A stretch of DNA of 64,000 bases from the NCBI GenBank assembly GCA_030704615.1, contig CM060731.1:13640001-13704000 (forward strand), written 5' to 3'. The notes under the pieces are model-generated. The model worked only from the letters and a program-made list of their open reading frames with translations. It was not told the DNA's origin and made no database searches. The translations under genes and the position numbers were made by a program. How positions within the stretch are numbered: position 1 is the first letter of the stretch; each line of letters begins with the position of its first letter. This document shows positions 30,789-40,727 of this stretch, piece after piece. The DNA is from Takakia lepidozioides. Taxonomy: Eukaryota > Streptophyta > Takakiopsida > Takakiales > Takakiaceae.

Positions 30789-32683
30789 ACAGAGGTGGCT
30801 GCCCCCAATAACACACCGGCCGCACTAGCCTTGGCAGCAGGAGTCAATGCTGCACGTGTAGCTCTCCCCAATGGCATAGTAACCTCCGCCTCGGTAACAG
30901 TCGGGCGAGAACTAGGTGCCATGGATGGCGTCGACACAGTCTCCGCCAATGTGAATGACTGAGGAAGCCTTGCCTGACGGCTTGCCTCCCCACGCTGTGG
31001 ATCCAATTCCACCTCTGCACCTCGTGGCTCAGGAACTCGTGCTGCTCCTCGAGTCACGGCTGCAGCAGACTCCACCTGCTCTAGTGGTAGTGCTGCTCCG
31101 CACATAAATCCCATGCCTCCCATATCTCCTCCCTCAGGAGCAGGAGGTGGACCATCCCGCCTGGGAGCCGGTACCGCCTGAGCTATAGCCATGGCAGCGA
31201 GCCTCTGCTCTAGCTGCTGAAGCCGGTTGGCCATGCCTTGATCAACGCCCTGACCTCCGCGTCCTTGGCCATGTTGAGCTTGCCCTTGGCCTGCACCTCG
31301 TGCCCGACCACCTCGTCCTCTCTGGGCTGGTCCACCTCGCCCCCGGCCACCATTGTTCCCTTGGAACTGGCCTGGGCGCAACTCAGGATGCAAGTCATAA
31401 CACTGGGCATCTCCATGCCCATACTTGCCACAATGCCCACACTGCAACTGTGCAGGCTGTGCTTGTGCCGGCCTTCTGCCACTCTCTGGGCAATCTCTCT
31501 TGACATGGGGTCCTCCACATGTCCAACATATCACCCCTGGTTGCTGTTGGCCTGCAAAAGATGCCACGGGCCTCTGCACCTGAGGCCCCCTGTAAGCTCC
31601 ATGGAACTTGGGCTGGGCAACCTTGCCCCCCTGACCACGCTGTTGGGCAGTCCCTTGTGCTTGTGGGCTGACAGCTGTGCCCCGTACAGGCATGTCCTTG
31701 CCAAATCCAATTGTAACAACTCGCTCCTCCACCATGTTGAGCTCAATCCGCTCAGCCAGCAGAAACACATCTGCTAATGTGGGTTGGGCTGCTTGTAACA
31801 GGGTTGCATCTCGCACCCTTCTCTTGAGCTCCTTGTCCAGAATTCCATACCAAAACTGGATTGCCTGAGCTTCAGTAACCCCTTGGGTCACACTTATCAA
31901 GCGCCTCATACGAGTGTACGCCTCTCGCAGGCTCTCACTGGGTTTGCGCTGGAAGTCTTGCAAACTTCGCAGCTTCTCTGTCCGTACACCTTGGTAGTTC
32001 CTCCGCAACTCCTGGAAGAACTCCACCACCGGGTTGAATCTAGGCACATGTGTTGTAGTCGTGGCAGGAGAAGTAGTAGCACCTTTTGAACTGGTACCAC
32101 CTACAGAAGTACCAGCACTACTTGCTCCACTACTAGTGCTGGCAGTGGGAGCTATTGGTACTGATGCAGCTACTGGTCGCGTCGTGCCTCGAGTAATGGA
32201 GACGTAGTCAGGTGACCAATACATCCTCCACTCCTCAATCTCTGCTTCATGTCCTCGCCTGAACTCGTGGTAATCGTCCATAGGCGGGCCTTCCAAATGC
32301 TGGAACAGTCCCTTCCACGCCATGAATGGGGTGAATAGCTGTGGATTGCGCATCTGCTGCAAATCACACCAGCTGTCGAACTCCTGGATAAAGTCATCCA
32401 ACTCGATTGTGCCCACAGCTCCAGAGTACCTACGAGGCCCCTTGGTAGCTCCATACATCTCCTCCATGTCGTCCCACAACAATGGCGAATGAAAGTGCAC
32501 ACCTGTTGATGAAGCCTCCGAGTCTGTGTCTGACGCTACAGTAGTTGAGGGTGGCGGTGAAGGTGGTCTGAACCGAATACCTCGTCTTGTGAACCCACTC
32601 TCACTGTCACTGCTTGTAGCCGTACTCCCCTCAAAACCCTTGGGTAACTCCGTAATGACACTCACAATGTGCACCTCCTCCAC
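30758..32683 (-). CDS. Gag polyprotein (Ty3/gypsy)
   Basis: Residues about 215-320 form a retrotransposon Gag capsid region (FFQELRRNYQ, LQDFQRKPSESLREAYTRM, FWYGILDKELKRRVRD). Two zinc knuckles follow: CWTCGGPHVKRDC (386-398) and CGHCGKYGHGDAQC (415-428). An Arg/Gly/Gln-rich basic region comes next. It would form the particle and package RNA. The frame opens with GTG after a TAG at about 32690; the first ATG is at codon 73, so the normal start may be that ATG or may have been lost. The N-terminal 70 codons are Ser/Pro/Asp-rich. Confidence 0.9.
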   Translation of the reverse strand: MEEVHIVSVITELPKGFEGSTATSSDSESGFTRRGIRFRPPSPPPSTTVASDTDSEASSTGVHFHSPLLWDDMEEMYGATKGPRRYSGAVGTIELDDFIQEFDSWCDLQQMRNPQLFTPFMAWKGLFQHLEGPPMDDYHEFRRGHEAEIEEWRMYWSPDYVSITRGTTRPVAASVPIAPTASTSSGASSAGTSVGGTSSKGATTSPATTTTHVPRFNPVVEFFQELRRNYQGVRTEKLRSLQDFQRKPSESLREAYTRMRRLISVTQGVTEAQAIQFWYGILDKELKRRVRDATLLQAAQPTLADVFLLAERIELNMVEERVVTIGFGKDMPVRGTAVSPQAQGTAQQRGQGGKVAQPKFHGAYRGPQVQRPVASFAGQQQPGVICWTCGGPHVKRDCPESGRRPAQAQPAQLQCGHCGKYGHGDAQCYDLHPELRPGQFQGNNGGRGRGGPAQRGRGGRARGAGQGQAQHGQGRGGQGVDQGMANRLQQLEQRLAAMAIAQAVPAPRRDGPPPAPEGGDMGGMGFMCGAALPLEQVESAAAVTRGAARVPEPRGAEVELDPQRGEASRQARLPQSFTLAETVSTPSMAPSSRPTVTEAEVTMPLGRATRAALTPAAKASAAGVLLGAATSVCQAPLFSAT

Positions 32684-33202
32684 GTGACACTATAAGGCTC
32701 TAGTACTAATCTAATAGTGACACGGGTGGGCACCTGTTGCAGTCTAAGGGTCATATCCCAATGGCTCAGGGCACCTGCACCTGCATCCACCGCAAGAACT
32801 CCTATGGTTGGCTGGTCATCAACCCAGCCTCACCATAGAAGAAACACTGGTGGTCTTGCTGGTCATCACTCCAGCCTCACCACCGACAGCATACTCTAGG
32901 ATTGACCGGTGATCAAATCCGGCCTAATCCCTATGAAAGCAAGCGCCCACACAAAACCAACATGGCGCACAGTCAAGCATGCAGGTGTTGGGGGGGATCC
33001 AAACACAAGAAATCAAAACATCAACACCCCCACACCAAAATCCAGCAGCCACGCTGATCCTGCAGAATATCCCAGCCCAAAACCCCGGACTGACTGGCCT
33101 CCACCAAGAGAGGCTTTGGCAACTACAAGTATAAGGTAATGAAAATAGTACAAAGATGGAGGGGAAGAATAGAAGCCCGCCCAAGCAAGATCTAACCCTG
33201 AT

Positions 33203-33952
33203 CTATGCTATCAACTTCCAGACTTCTCTCAAAGTACCTCGCTCTGCTTGATGGTAAGGTGTAGGAGGTATATCTATGTCCAGAAACCTGCCACTAACCT
33301 TGTCCCAAGCTACAGTAGCTCGCTCTAACCAACCCTCCTCCTCTTTCTGCCAGGTAGAGACAAAGCAACACTCTGCTATCTCCCGCTCACTGAACACTAA
33401 AGAAAACAAAGGTAGGGTCTGATAGTCTCTCAACTCGAAAGCTTTGAGACGGTTGCGGGTGTCTTCATTGCGAATGACTGCATCGCCTTCAAACAGAACA
33501 AACTTGTCCTCGCTAATGAACCCCCGCTCGTGGTTGCCTTGTGCAGAGCGTGTCTGTCTGCAACACTGTCTAATTGCACAAACTTGTGCAGCTCCTGCTC
33601 CTCTGCTCCAGTACACCACGGCCTTGTGGCTGAACACCTTGGTCCCTGGAGCTGTCTTTGGCTGTGTTCCAAGCCTAGCTTTCACCCACTTTGGTATTTC
33701 ACCTACAGCTGCAGAACTGCTGGCTCCAACAGAGTTCTGACTGTCCAAGGCGATATTGAGGCCCTCAATGCCAACTACAGCAGTCTGTTGTCTACTGCTA
33801 ATGCCTGACTCCCAGTATGCAATCAACTCGTCCAACTGTTCTCCACTCAAATCAGTCTGAGTTCCTTGGGAAACATAGATCCTGTCCCCTTGTGTGCACA
33901 GGCTAAGAGAAGAGACCTGCCCTTCAATTACGTCCTCATTTCCCCCAGCCAT
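33203..33952 (-). CDS. Unrecognised 249-codon frame upstream of gag
   Basis: This frame starts with ATG and runs uninterrupted to 33203, on the same strand as gag and 520 bases upstream of it. I do not recognise a domain. The C-terminal half (about 110-249) looks protein-like, with mixed charge, Trp and Cys, and the phrases KAVVYWSR and ISEDKFVLFEGDAV. The N-terminal half is Ser/Gly/Gln-rich. It may be an accessory first frame of the retrotransposon or a captured host fragment. Between it and gag lies sequence with a possible 3' splice site (CTTGTAG, minus strand, about 33121-33127), so splicing to gag is conceivable. Confidence 0.4.
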   Translation of the reverse strand: MAGGNEDVIEGQVSSLSLCTQGDRIYVSQGTQTDLSGEQLDELIAYWESGISSRQQTAVVGIEGLNIALDSQNSVGASSSAAVGEIPKWVKARLGTQPKTAPGTKVFSHKAVVYWSRGAGAAQVCAIRQCCRQTRSAQGNHERGFISEDKFVLFEGDAVIRNEDTRNRLKAFELRDYQTLPLFSLVFSEREIAECCFVSTWQKEEEGWLERATVAWDKVSGRFLDIDIPPTPYHQAERGTLREVWKLIA

Positions 33953-33999
33953 ACAGGGAGTACATCCACAGGTTTGTCTCTCATATAGGCCAGCACAGG

Positions 34000-34485
34000 T
34001 TCTAGAAACAGGATTGTGGATATTTTATGGCACACTCACACTCTAAAAATTCCATAGATTTTTAGCAGAGTCCCAAAAACAGAAACCAGGTCTAGGTAGG
34101 TAGATTTCCCCTTTCTGCAGCTATCCCCCCAAAAACTGAGTCAAACAGAGTCCATTTGACAAAGATATGACCAATTTGGCTTTAAATCATTTAAATTAGA
34201 TCAAAAGGGCCCCTTTTTTTTTTTTTTTAAAGGGTTTTCAAATTTAAAAATTTAAAGTTACACCCAAAACATTTGGTAACTGGTTCCCGGTTCCCTAAGT
34301 TCTATATGGTTTCCTAGGTTCCCTAGCCACGTGCCCTATAATTTCTAGGATTTAGTTGTGTTTACAAATGCACCCCCCACAGCTCTTGGTTACCAGTGAC
34401 GTGCTCTCCTCCAGTCGAGATCCGTAGCTATGCCGAGCCTTAATCCTTTGCACCAATATTCCCAACAAAAGCAAGAGCACTTACA
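34000..34485. other. AT-rich non-coding stretch
   Basis: No gene seen. A T homopolymer (34213-34229) is followed by A/T-rich sequence and short GGTTCCCTAG-type repeats (34285-34330). It could be untranslated leader or a decayed LTR of the element to the left, but no match to 24566-25089 was found. Confidence 0.35.
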
Positions 34486-36400
34486 ATGCAACCCCGGAAA
34501 GCACCAGAGCTAACTAGCTTGATCAAGAACGCTTACAGCCCTTCATGCGTGCTGATTTTTCAAGGTGACAACAACAGATCTGCTATCACTGATTGTGAAA
34601 GCCTTTCCATGGAGTTGGCACAGGCTGCCCTCAAGTTCTGGATTGTTCACATAGACCGAGCATGTCATGTAGTGAGCTGGGCCCCTTCTGTCTTCAAGGG
34701 ACCGGCAGTTTCAGATGACACCACATTAATGCCTAAATTGTCATCCTTCCCTGCTCCTTTTTATCTGATTCCTCCACGGTCAGATTCTTCAAGCCGCATC
34801 AGATTCCAGCTTACAAGCCTTTCAATTGACGCTCAAAGTGCCACATCCACACTTGCTTGGTTATTGGGCAGAACTGACGTCAATCAGGCAAGAAGGGAAA
34901 TTTCTGGATCAGACCAGTGCATTGATCATTTCCCAAGACCACGTATGTTGCTTCTTTCGGCGCTTCTCCAGAAGCCAGAGTCATTAAGTTATGGCGCTCC
35001 CCTCAGCAAACCATCCGCCAGCGAGCCTATTCACAGTTCTGCTCTGTCCATCTTTCGCAACAGCAGTTTTGCTCTCTTGCAAACCCTAGCTTCTAGTCAG
35101 CGCAAGTCATCCCTTCAATTCTTGATGGCCTTGCTCCCTCCTCTGGCAGGTGCATAAGTTACAAGGCTGCTTCACATGTTTGCTCATCCTCCAGCATTCA
35201 ATGAATGGACGAATGGCTGCACTGCAGGACACCACCAGGCAGTAGAATACGCCAAGTTCCTTGGTATTCCTATCTCTTGCTCATTCCACAGCCCCTCAAC
35301 ATTACCAATCACATTCGAAGCTCTTGGAGTTCCTGCTCCTGGTACGATTCAATTGCAGCAAAAGCCAGACATGCTAGCTAGAAAAACTGCCAGACTCTGA
35401 TCAGGCTAAGAAAGAAGATACAGCCACTGTGACAGCTGCCAATGTGCCCACATGCGTCAAGAAAAGCTACAGCCCAACTTCAGTGGAAAGATGTGCTTTG
35501 CCTGCAGAGGAGCCTGATACAGACAGTATGTTCAGTTTGCCACTTGCAGGACCAGGCTCTCTAATTGAGGAGCCAGAATGTGGAAATGATGAAAATGGAG
35601 AGAGTGAGGTGTGCTCTACTGCAAAGGATGTTGGAGTGGGCATCTTTCAAATTGCTACCCCAGGTACAGAGGAAGCGAAGAGAAGTTCGGAGGAAGGAAA
35701 CATGCGGGTTGCCAGTGATGGTATTGCTATTGACCAGGATGCTACCTCAGAAAATCAATTAGATTCTGCTCTTCCGCTGCCTTTCCTGACCGCACAATAC
35801 GTCACTCTTTCCCATTTCTTCCTTAACGGCTGCTGCGCCTCACTGAGGCTCGAAGAACTGCTACGATCACATGTTCGATCTCCAAGTCTTTACGTCCGCT
35901 TCCACCTCATTTCTTCCCTGCGTTTGTGGGTGTGACGAGGAGCAAGGTAAGAGGCACTTGCAGTTACCCTACACACGACCTCACTGACCGCTTCTGGTCG
36001 GTGCACATCGAACTAAGGCGAGCAGCCCATACTCTACCTCCTGACTGCCCCACCTCGCCCTCTCTGCACGCCGTTCCATTCTCCCTCATCTCCATCTCCA
36101 GGCATGGAAGTTCTACTCATCTGCTCGATTACAGGTACCCCTTTAAGTCTCGCACTTGGTCAGTTTCCGAACGGCCAATCGCTGCTACACCATGATGTCT
36201 CCTCACCGACCAAAACGAAGGCTGCTTCCCCGCAGTATAGCTCCGTCCTGCCCCGGCGGCCTCATGCCAGAACCAACGCTATCCTCAACCAGTAGAACAA
36301 GACCAGTTCTTTGCCCCTGCTTGCCATGCAGCCTGCCTCCATGGACCATCTATATACCCAGAAACCAACGATGATCGAAACCAGCATGTTTTTTTTTTTT
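34486..36400 (+). other. Plus-strand open frames with possible intron, unrecognised
   Basis: Plus-strand frames at 34486-35157 (224 codons, ATG), 35429-35935 (168 codons) and 35926-36195 run opposite to the retrotransposon. None has a motif I know. AGCAAG/GTAAGAGG at about 35941-35953 and TCTCCATCTCCAG at about 36089-36101 would make a 156-base intron with good plant splice sites. The block may be a host-gene fragment captured by, or neighbouring, the retroelement. CA/TC-rich sequence near 36030-36100 is typical of a branch/polypyrimidine region. Coding status is uncertain. Confidence 0.3.
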
Positions 36401-36502
36401 TAAGCTTCTCAAAGTAAGCATTACTTACACACAGGTAATCATACAAGTGCTAACCCTCAACTCCTACCTTGCACTCACAGGTAAGAGGTGATCTTTCTCT
36501 AG

Positions 36503-36852
36503 TGATAAGAAGCATAGAAACACTGTTGACACAAAACATGTGAAATCCATCTCTATCACTCTTTATAATAGAAGTCGAGCCAGGGGCACCCCAAGCTATG
36601 GGGACTCCACCCCACAACAACCTACACTCCCATCATGAGTACACTCAGATCTAAACGCATGCAAGAGCTCGGTCGCGTAGGCTCAACTCGAGAAAGATGA
36701 GCTGCGCGACTGCCGCTCTCGTGAAGATAAGACGGACCAGGTGTCAAACTAAACTTGACACCTGATTTAACACTTGACCTAAATCCAAGTGTTAAATACA
36801 AATAGCTAGTTTTATGCTAGCTGTTTTCACACTGTGCTTATTTAACTTGACA
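36503..36852 (-). repeat. Second copy of the 350-bp LTR core
   Basis: The segment starts TGATAAGAAG and ends CTTGACA, with the same length as 24652-25001 and only two or three base differences that I can see (for example near 36677 and 36730). Neither 86-bp flanking segment found around the left core is present. Flanking pentamers (TCTAG and TGTGC) do not match each other or those of the left copy. It is either the 5' LTR of the 24.6-kb element, reduced, or an independent copy. The close identity suggests recent origin. Confidence 0.65.
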
Positions 36853-37991
36853 TGTGCATCCCCTCACAGTATACTGACGTATGACCACAAAAGCTCTTAT
36901 GCCCATCGCTTCGCTCGTCCCATACTACATTGGTTCTCCTAGGATGATCAAAAGAACTATTGACCAGCCCAGCGACATTGCCGAAGATGTCGGGGTCACC
37001 TTCACAAAATCTGATCTCAATGGGAGACAACCCCCGTCTACGTACATCCTGTCCGTTGACACACAAAATGTAGGGTAGGATGTATGGGGCTTCGAGGTGT
37101 AATGTACGGAACTCCACGGAGGTGTAGTATGGACCGTAGTATGGAAACAAGTCCACTATGGTGTTTCTCCGAGGAGGAACTACAATATCATTGACTGTGA
37201 ATAAATCCCGACCCCTAGCAGGGTCTGTAGCGGCTCTCACAACATACCGTCTCCCCCAATACTCAACTCCACATTTTCTCGAATGGGGGTGGGAGAGTCG
37301 AGATGATTCTCCCAACAATGAGGCTGGACGGTCCTCAGTAACATAGTCCTATGCGCTTCCCATCGGGGGCGAGGATCCGGCTCAGGCCGCCCAAGCCGAA
37401 GGGGAGGAAACCTAGGGCGAAGCCGACCCCTCCTAGGGGTTCGGGGGGCACATGCACGTGGAGGTGGAGGTGGTACTGCTGGCAGAGGAGATAAAAGTGG
37501 AGGTGGTTGAGGATGTAATGTCGGAGGTACAGCCGGGGGTACAACGTCCGGTACTACCGAAGGTGGATCAGACAAAGAAATAGACGGGGGGGGGGAGGAG
37601 GCCACAATCAGGGGACCGCCTGAGGAAACTGGAGGGGGGGGGGGCCTGCTCGTCGCCGGCCATAATGCCTATGACACCTACCCGTTCCCACACTTAGTGC
37701 ACCAACACTCATCCTGTCCAGGGGGGGGGGGGGGGTCAAAGGTGGACGTGGTTGGACAGGGTGGCCCACGAGGGGGCAACCCGCGGCGCGCGCCGACTCG
37801 ATCCCGGAGTGTCAACATCCTCCGCATCACCTGAAATTTGGCCCCGGTCCCTTCTACAATTGTGCCCGGCAGCATGTATTGGATCAGGTGCAATGGGTGG
37901 CTCCTCACCACGAAAAAAGGTCGCTCTAGGGCCACAATCAATATGTGGTACTACCTCCCTATCCTCGAGGGAGACGGGTTGATGTTTCCTC
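36853..37991 (-). other. Unrecognised minus-strand frames with a proline-rich segment
   Basis: A 158-codon frame (36842-37318) contains YWGRRYVVRAATDPARGRDL and PYYGPYYTSVEFRTLHLEAP. Overlapping and upstream of it (37237-37605) a frame begins with a Pro/Ser-rich stretch. Further right, 37678-38050 holds short frames broken by G/C homopolymers (37570-37585, 37628-37640, 37724-37735). The mix of a proline-rich N-terminus and aromatic C-terminus suggests a transposon-borne gene, perhaps of the CACTA element whose GC-rich end lies beyond the LTR element at 59.96-60.31 kb. I do not recognise the family. Confidence 0.3.
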
Positions 37992-37996
37992 ACCAT
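37992..37996. other. Target site duplication ACCAT (left)
   Basis: The five bases before the left LTR are ACCAT. The same five follow the right LTR at 59882-59886. A 5-bp duplication is normal for Ty3/gypsy integrase and proves that both LTRs belong to one insertion. Confidence 0.95.
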
Positions 37997-39021
37997 TGTC
38001 GAGCGGCTTTTACTCACCCATCCCTTCGCTATCCGAGGCGGGAACTCCAAGATAGAAGAGTTAGAAATCTCTAAGCACTCAGCCCGCTCAGAATAATCTC
38101 AGTCATGACCTACGGCTAGTGTATCATGGGGGTGTTTCCTATTTGTATTCCTTCCCGTATTCATGTTAGTTACCTTACTGTTGGTATTTAAGTATCAGAT
38201 TGCTTCAGCAATCTATCGGATTCCATCAACTCATCCATTCATTCCACAGCTTCACTCAGATCTCTCTACACAGTGTGAGTATGAAGTATGTATCAGATTA
38301 ATATCTATCAAGTATCAGGCTGAAGCCATGGTGTCTCTAATCTACTTTACATTACAATTCTACAGCTTGCATTCATCAACTAACAATAGATCGTCACTTC
38401 TCCTACTGCGTGCTCTTCATCTTTCCATTCAAAGATGTGCTCTCCCCTCTATTTCCCAGCCCTGATGTAAGAAGTCCCCCCCCCAAAGTGATCCCCAGAA
38501 GTCATTTCTCGTCCTCCCTGCTCTTTGCTTTTTCCACCTACAAGCTGTTCTAACCGCTTTCCTAACTAACCGTCATTCATGTAGTACACGTTCCTTTTTC
38601 AGATGTCGTTCCCCCACCGTTGTTCCCTGCCAATGATAACTGTTCCCAGCTGTGCCGAGCTGTGACTGGCTGTATCAGGCCATGGCGGGCTGTGACTGGC
38701 TGTGTCGGGCTGTGTAGGGCTGTGCGAAGTTGTGGCGCTGTGTCGGGCTGTAACGGGCTGTGTTGGCTGTGCGAAGCTGTGATGGCTGTGTCTGACTGTG
38801 TCGGCTGTGACGGACTGTGACGGGCTGTGTTGGCTGTGCGTAGCTGTGACGGGCTGTGTTGGACTGTGACGGGCTGTGATGGACTGTGTCGGGCTGTGTA
38901 TCTCCCCCCTAAAGCCTGTTGCTGTCACCTCTAAAGCTCCTATTGGTCTTAGTCTGTGTAAAAATTAAGGGTACCCCACAGATCCCATAAAAGCGTCTAA
39001 GTCCCAAGCAGCCCTCTAACA
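37997..39021 (-). repeat. 3' LTR of the giant Ty3/gypsy element (1025 bp)
   Basis: The repeat begins TGTCGAGCGG and ends CCTCTAACA, giving TG...CA ends. It matches 59007-59881 nearly base for base apart from a longer CACAGC/GGCTGTG tandem tract (38650-38900), which accounts for most of the 150-bp length difference. A polypurine tract on the minus strand lies directly to its right. High identity points to a fairly recent insertion. Confidence 0.95.
38640..38905. repeat. GGCTGTG minisatellite in the left LTR
   Basis: Units of 8-16 bases such as GGCTGTGACGGGCTGTG and GGCTGTGTCGG repeat some twenty times. The right LTR has a shorter version (59655-59785). The same motif recurs at 40127-40165 and 43330-43590 within the element's coding parts, where on the minus strand it reads CACAGCC. 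Confidence 0.9.
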
Positions 39022-39042
39022 TTTACCCCTCCTCCTCTCAAA
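39022..39042 (-). promoter_or_regulatory. Polypurine tract of the giant element
   Basis: Read on the minus strand, GAGAGGAGGAGGGGTAAA directly abuts the TG of the 3' LTR. This is the plus-strand cDNA primer site of an LTR retrotransposon and confirms that the element runs right to left. Confidence 0.85.
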
Positions 39043-39151
39043 AAGCCGTGTCCTCACGGTTTACTGTTTGGGATTAGCAAACTTTTGTGAGCGAGCACCC
39101 TTGTGACGTTGAGAGTCTCGTGAAGGACTCCGTGTGCGAGCCCGTGTCCCC

Positions 39152-40610
39152 TCACTGGTTGAGTTGAGATGATTGAGCACTACCTGGAAATGTCAGTCCC
39201 TCCTTTGGCTGATATCGAGGTAATCGCTCAGGCATAGGAGACCCCCGTCGCTTCTTCTCTGCCATCTGAATTGCATAGTCCTCTGCCATGTCAAAAGAGT
39301 CCCCTGAAGAACCATCAAAATCGTCTTCCCCCCTGAGGTGTTTTAACAGTCGAACTTTAACTGAAATCCTTTGGGGCATACAATGTTGTCCCACCATGTC
39401 TGGAAGTTTAAACCGTAAAAATTGTTGTAAGCGCTGAATTGCAAAATTGGTGAAGACCTTGAACTCCTTGTCTGTCCAAGTGAGTGGTGTACCAATGACT
39501 TGTGAATTGTGCAAGTATTTCCATGCCTCATGTCCCTTAAAGAAAATATCGTCAGGGCCGAATTTCTGTGTTGACAAATTGTTCCAGGCCGCATGAAACC
39601 ATGAACGAATCTTAGAATCCTTTTGCATCATAACTTTTGCCTCATATAGGTACATATGAGGTGGCACTGAAGGTAAGACCCAATGATCCCCATTGGAATA
39701 ACTCAGAAATCGCGATTGCATTTTCTGCTACTCAATGTGATAACGTGCCAGAAAACAAGCAGCATAGTATAACCCGCAACCCATGACAATACTTGCTACC
39801 TCCTTGGTCTTGGTATAAATGAATCCATGTACAACTTGGAAGGCAATTAATTCCTTCAACATGGTACTTGTCTCATGCCAGTATTGCGCAAAGTGATGAT
39901 CCTCAATTGGTCGATTGTTCGGAAGAACTTTAGTCCTAGTTGCCACTGGCAGCCAAATGCGCATGATCTGATAGTAATGTGCCAACGACTGCGGAGGACT
40001 AAATTCCTTCCAAGCCAAATCCAACACAATGGGAATTTGGTTGAAGGCATAATCATACCCCGACTGTACTCCGTGCAGCAGGAGTTTTAGGTGGGTTAAA
40101 AGCAGCATCCCCCCATACCTCAGGCTGTGGTGGCTGTGGTGGCTGTGGTGGCTGTGGTGGCTGTGGTGTGGCTGTAGTAACAACATGGTCAGCTGCTGTC
40201 ACAGTCACTTGTTGTGGTCTTGGTGGCACTGGCTCTTGTACCACTGGCATCTCCTGCACCCCCTACGAAGAAGACTGAAAAGCCAAAGTTCTGGCTTGTA
40301 AATAAGAAGCCATCAGCTGCTCCTCAGGTACAAAGACTCTCTTGTCAATATTTGATGTCAAGTTCTCCACCTGAGTCTGCAGGCCATCTACATCCTCTTG
40401 TAGCTCCGCTATCCTACTATAGACATTGTCTATAGTAGTTGTGGCAATGTTCTGCACTTGCAGTCTGAGCTCATTCATCTCGCTTTGGGTGAGCTTTTGT
40501 GGTGCTTTGCCTTCCACCGGCCCTTGTGCTAACCAGACCTGCATAAGATGGTTATCCACCAAGTTGCTTGTGGCACCCCTGAGAGTCTGCTCCTCTGTGA
40601 GCCTGTACAC
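39152..40610 (-). pseudogene. Downstream part of the post-integrase reading frame
   Basis: Three successive frames on the minus strand (40263-40610, 39728-40259 with a shift, and 39152-39721) read as one interrupted protein. The first is coiled-coil-like (ELRLQVQNIATTTIDNVYSR, LQEDVDGLQTQVENL). A Pro-Gln repeat (PPQPPQPPQ) follows at about 40127-40165. The last two are rich in aromatic residues (GYDYAFNQIPIVLDLAW, HYYQIMRIWLP, SWFHAAWNNLS). It ends at a stop 110 bases before the PPT. I do not recognise a domain. Tat and Athila lineages can carry env-like or accessory frames at this place; no signal peptide or membrane segment is evident here. Confidence 0.5.
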
Positions 40611-40727
40611 ATCTATCTGTTGCTATAAAGCCTCCATGCGCTTTGCATGAGGTTCAACCAAACTCGCATAGGCAGCAGCCAGATTATTGGCTTCCTTCCA
40701 AGCCTTGTTAGCCACAGAGAGTTCATT

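Larger units (their letters stand above)
24566..36852 (-). mobile_element. Ty3/gypsy retrotransposon encoding a DNMT3-like DNA methyltransferase and a PHD finger
   Basis: Transcribed right to left, the element encodes Gag (30758-32683), retropepsin (29802-30788), a cytosine-5 methyltransferase (28483-30132), reverse transcriptase (27112-28482), RNase H and integrase with a C-terminal PHD finger (25349-27208). The RT-RH-IN order is the Ty3/gypsy order. The methyltransferase sits between protease and RT. This copy has one clear frameshift (RT/RNase H, near 27150), one probable frameshift (protease/methyltransferase, near 30005) and a TAG at 28483, so it may be inactive, but domain motifs are intact. 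The right boundary is inferred only from the 350-bp core repeat at 36503-36852; coding sequence that certainly belongs to it ends at about 32.7 kb. Confidence 0.85.

Noticed and set aside
39152-40610. Retroviral envelope-like gene after integrase
   Set aside because: No signal peptide, no clear membrane-spanning segment and no Cys pattern of an envelope protein can be seen, so I kept it as an unknown accessory frame.
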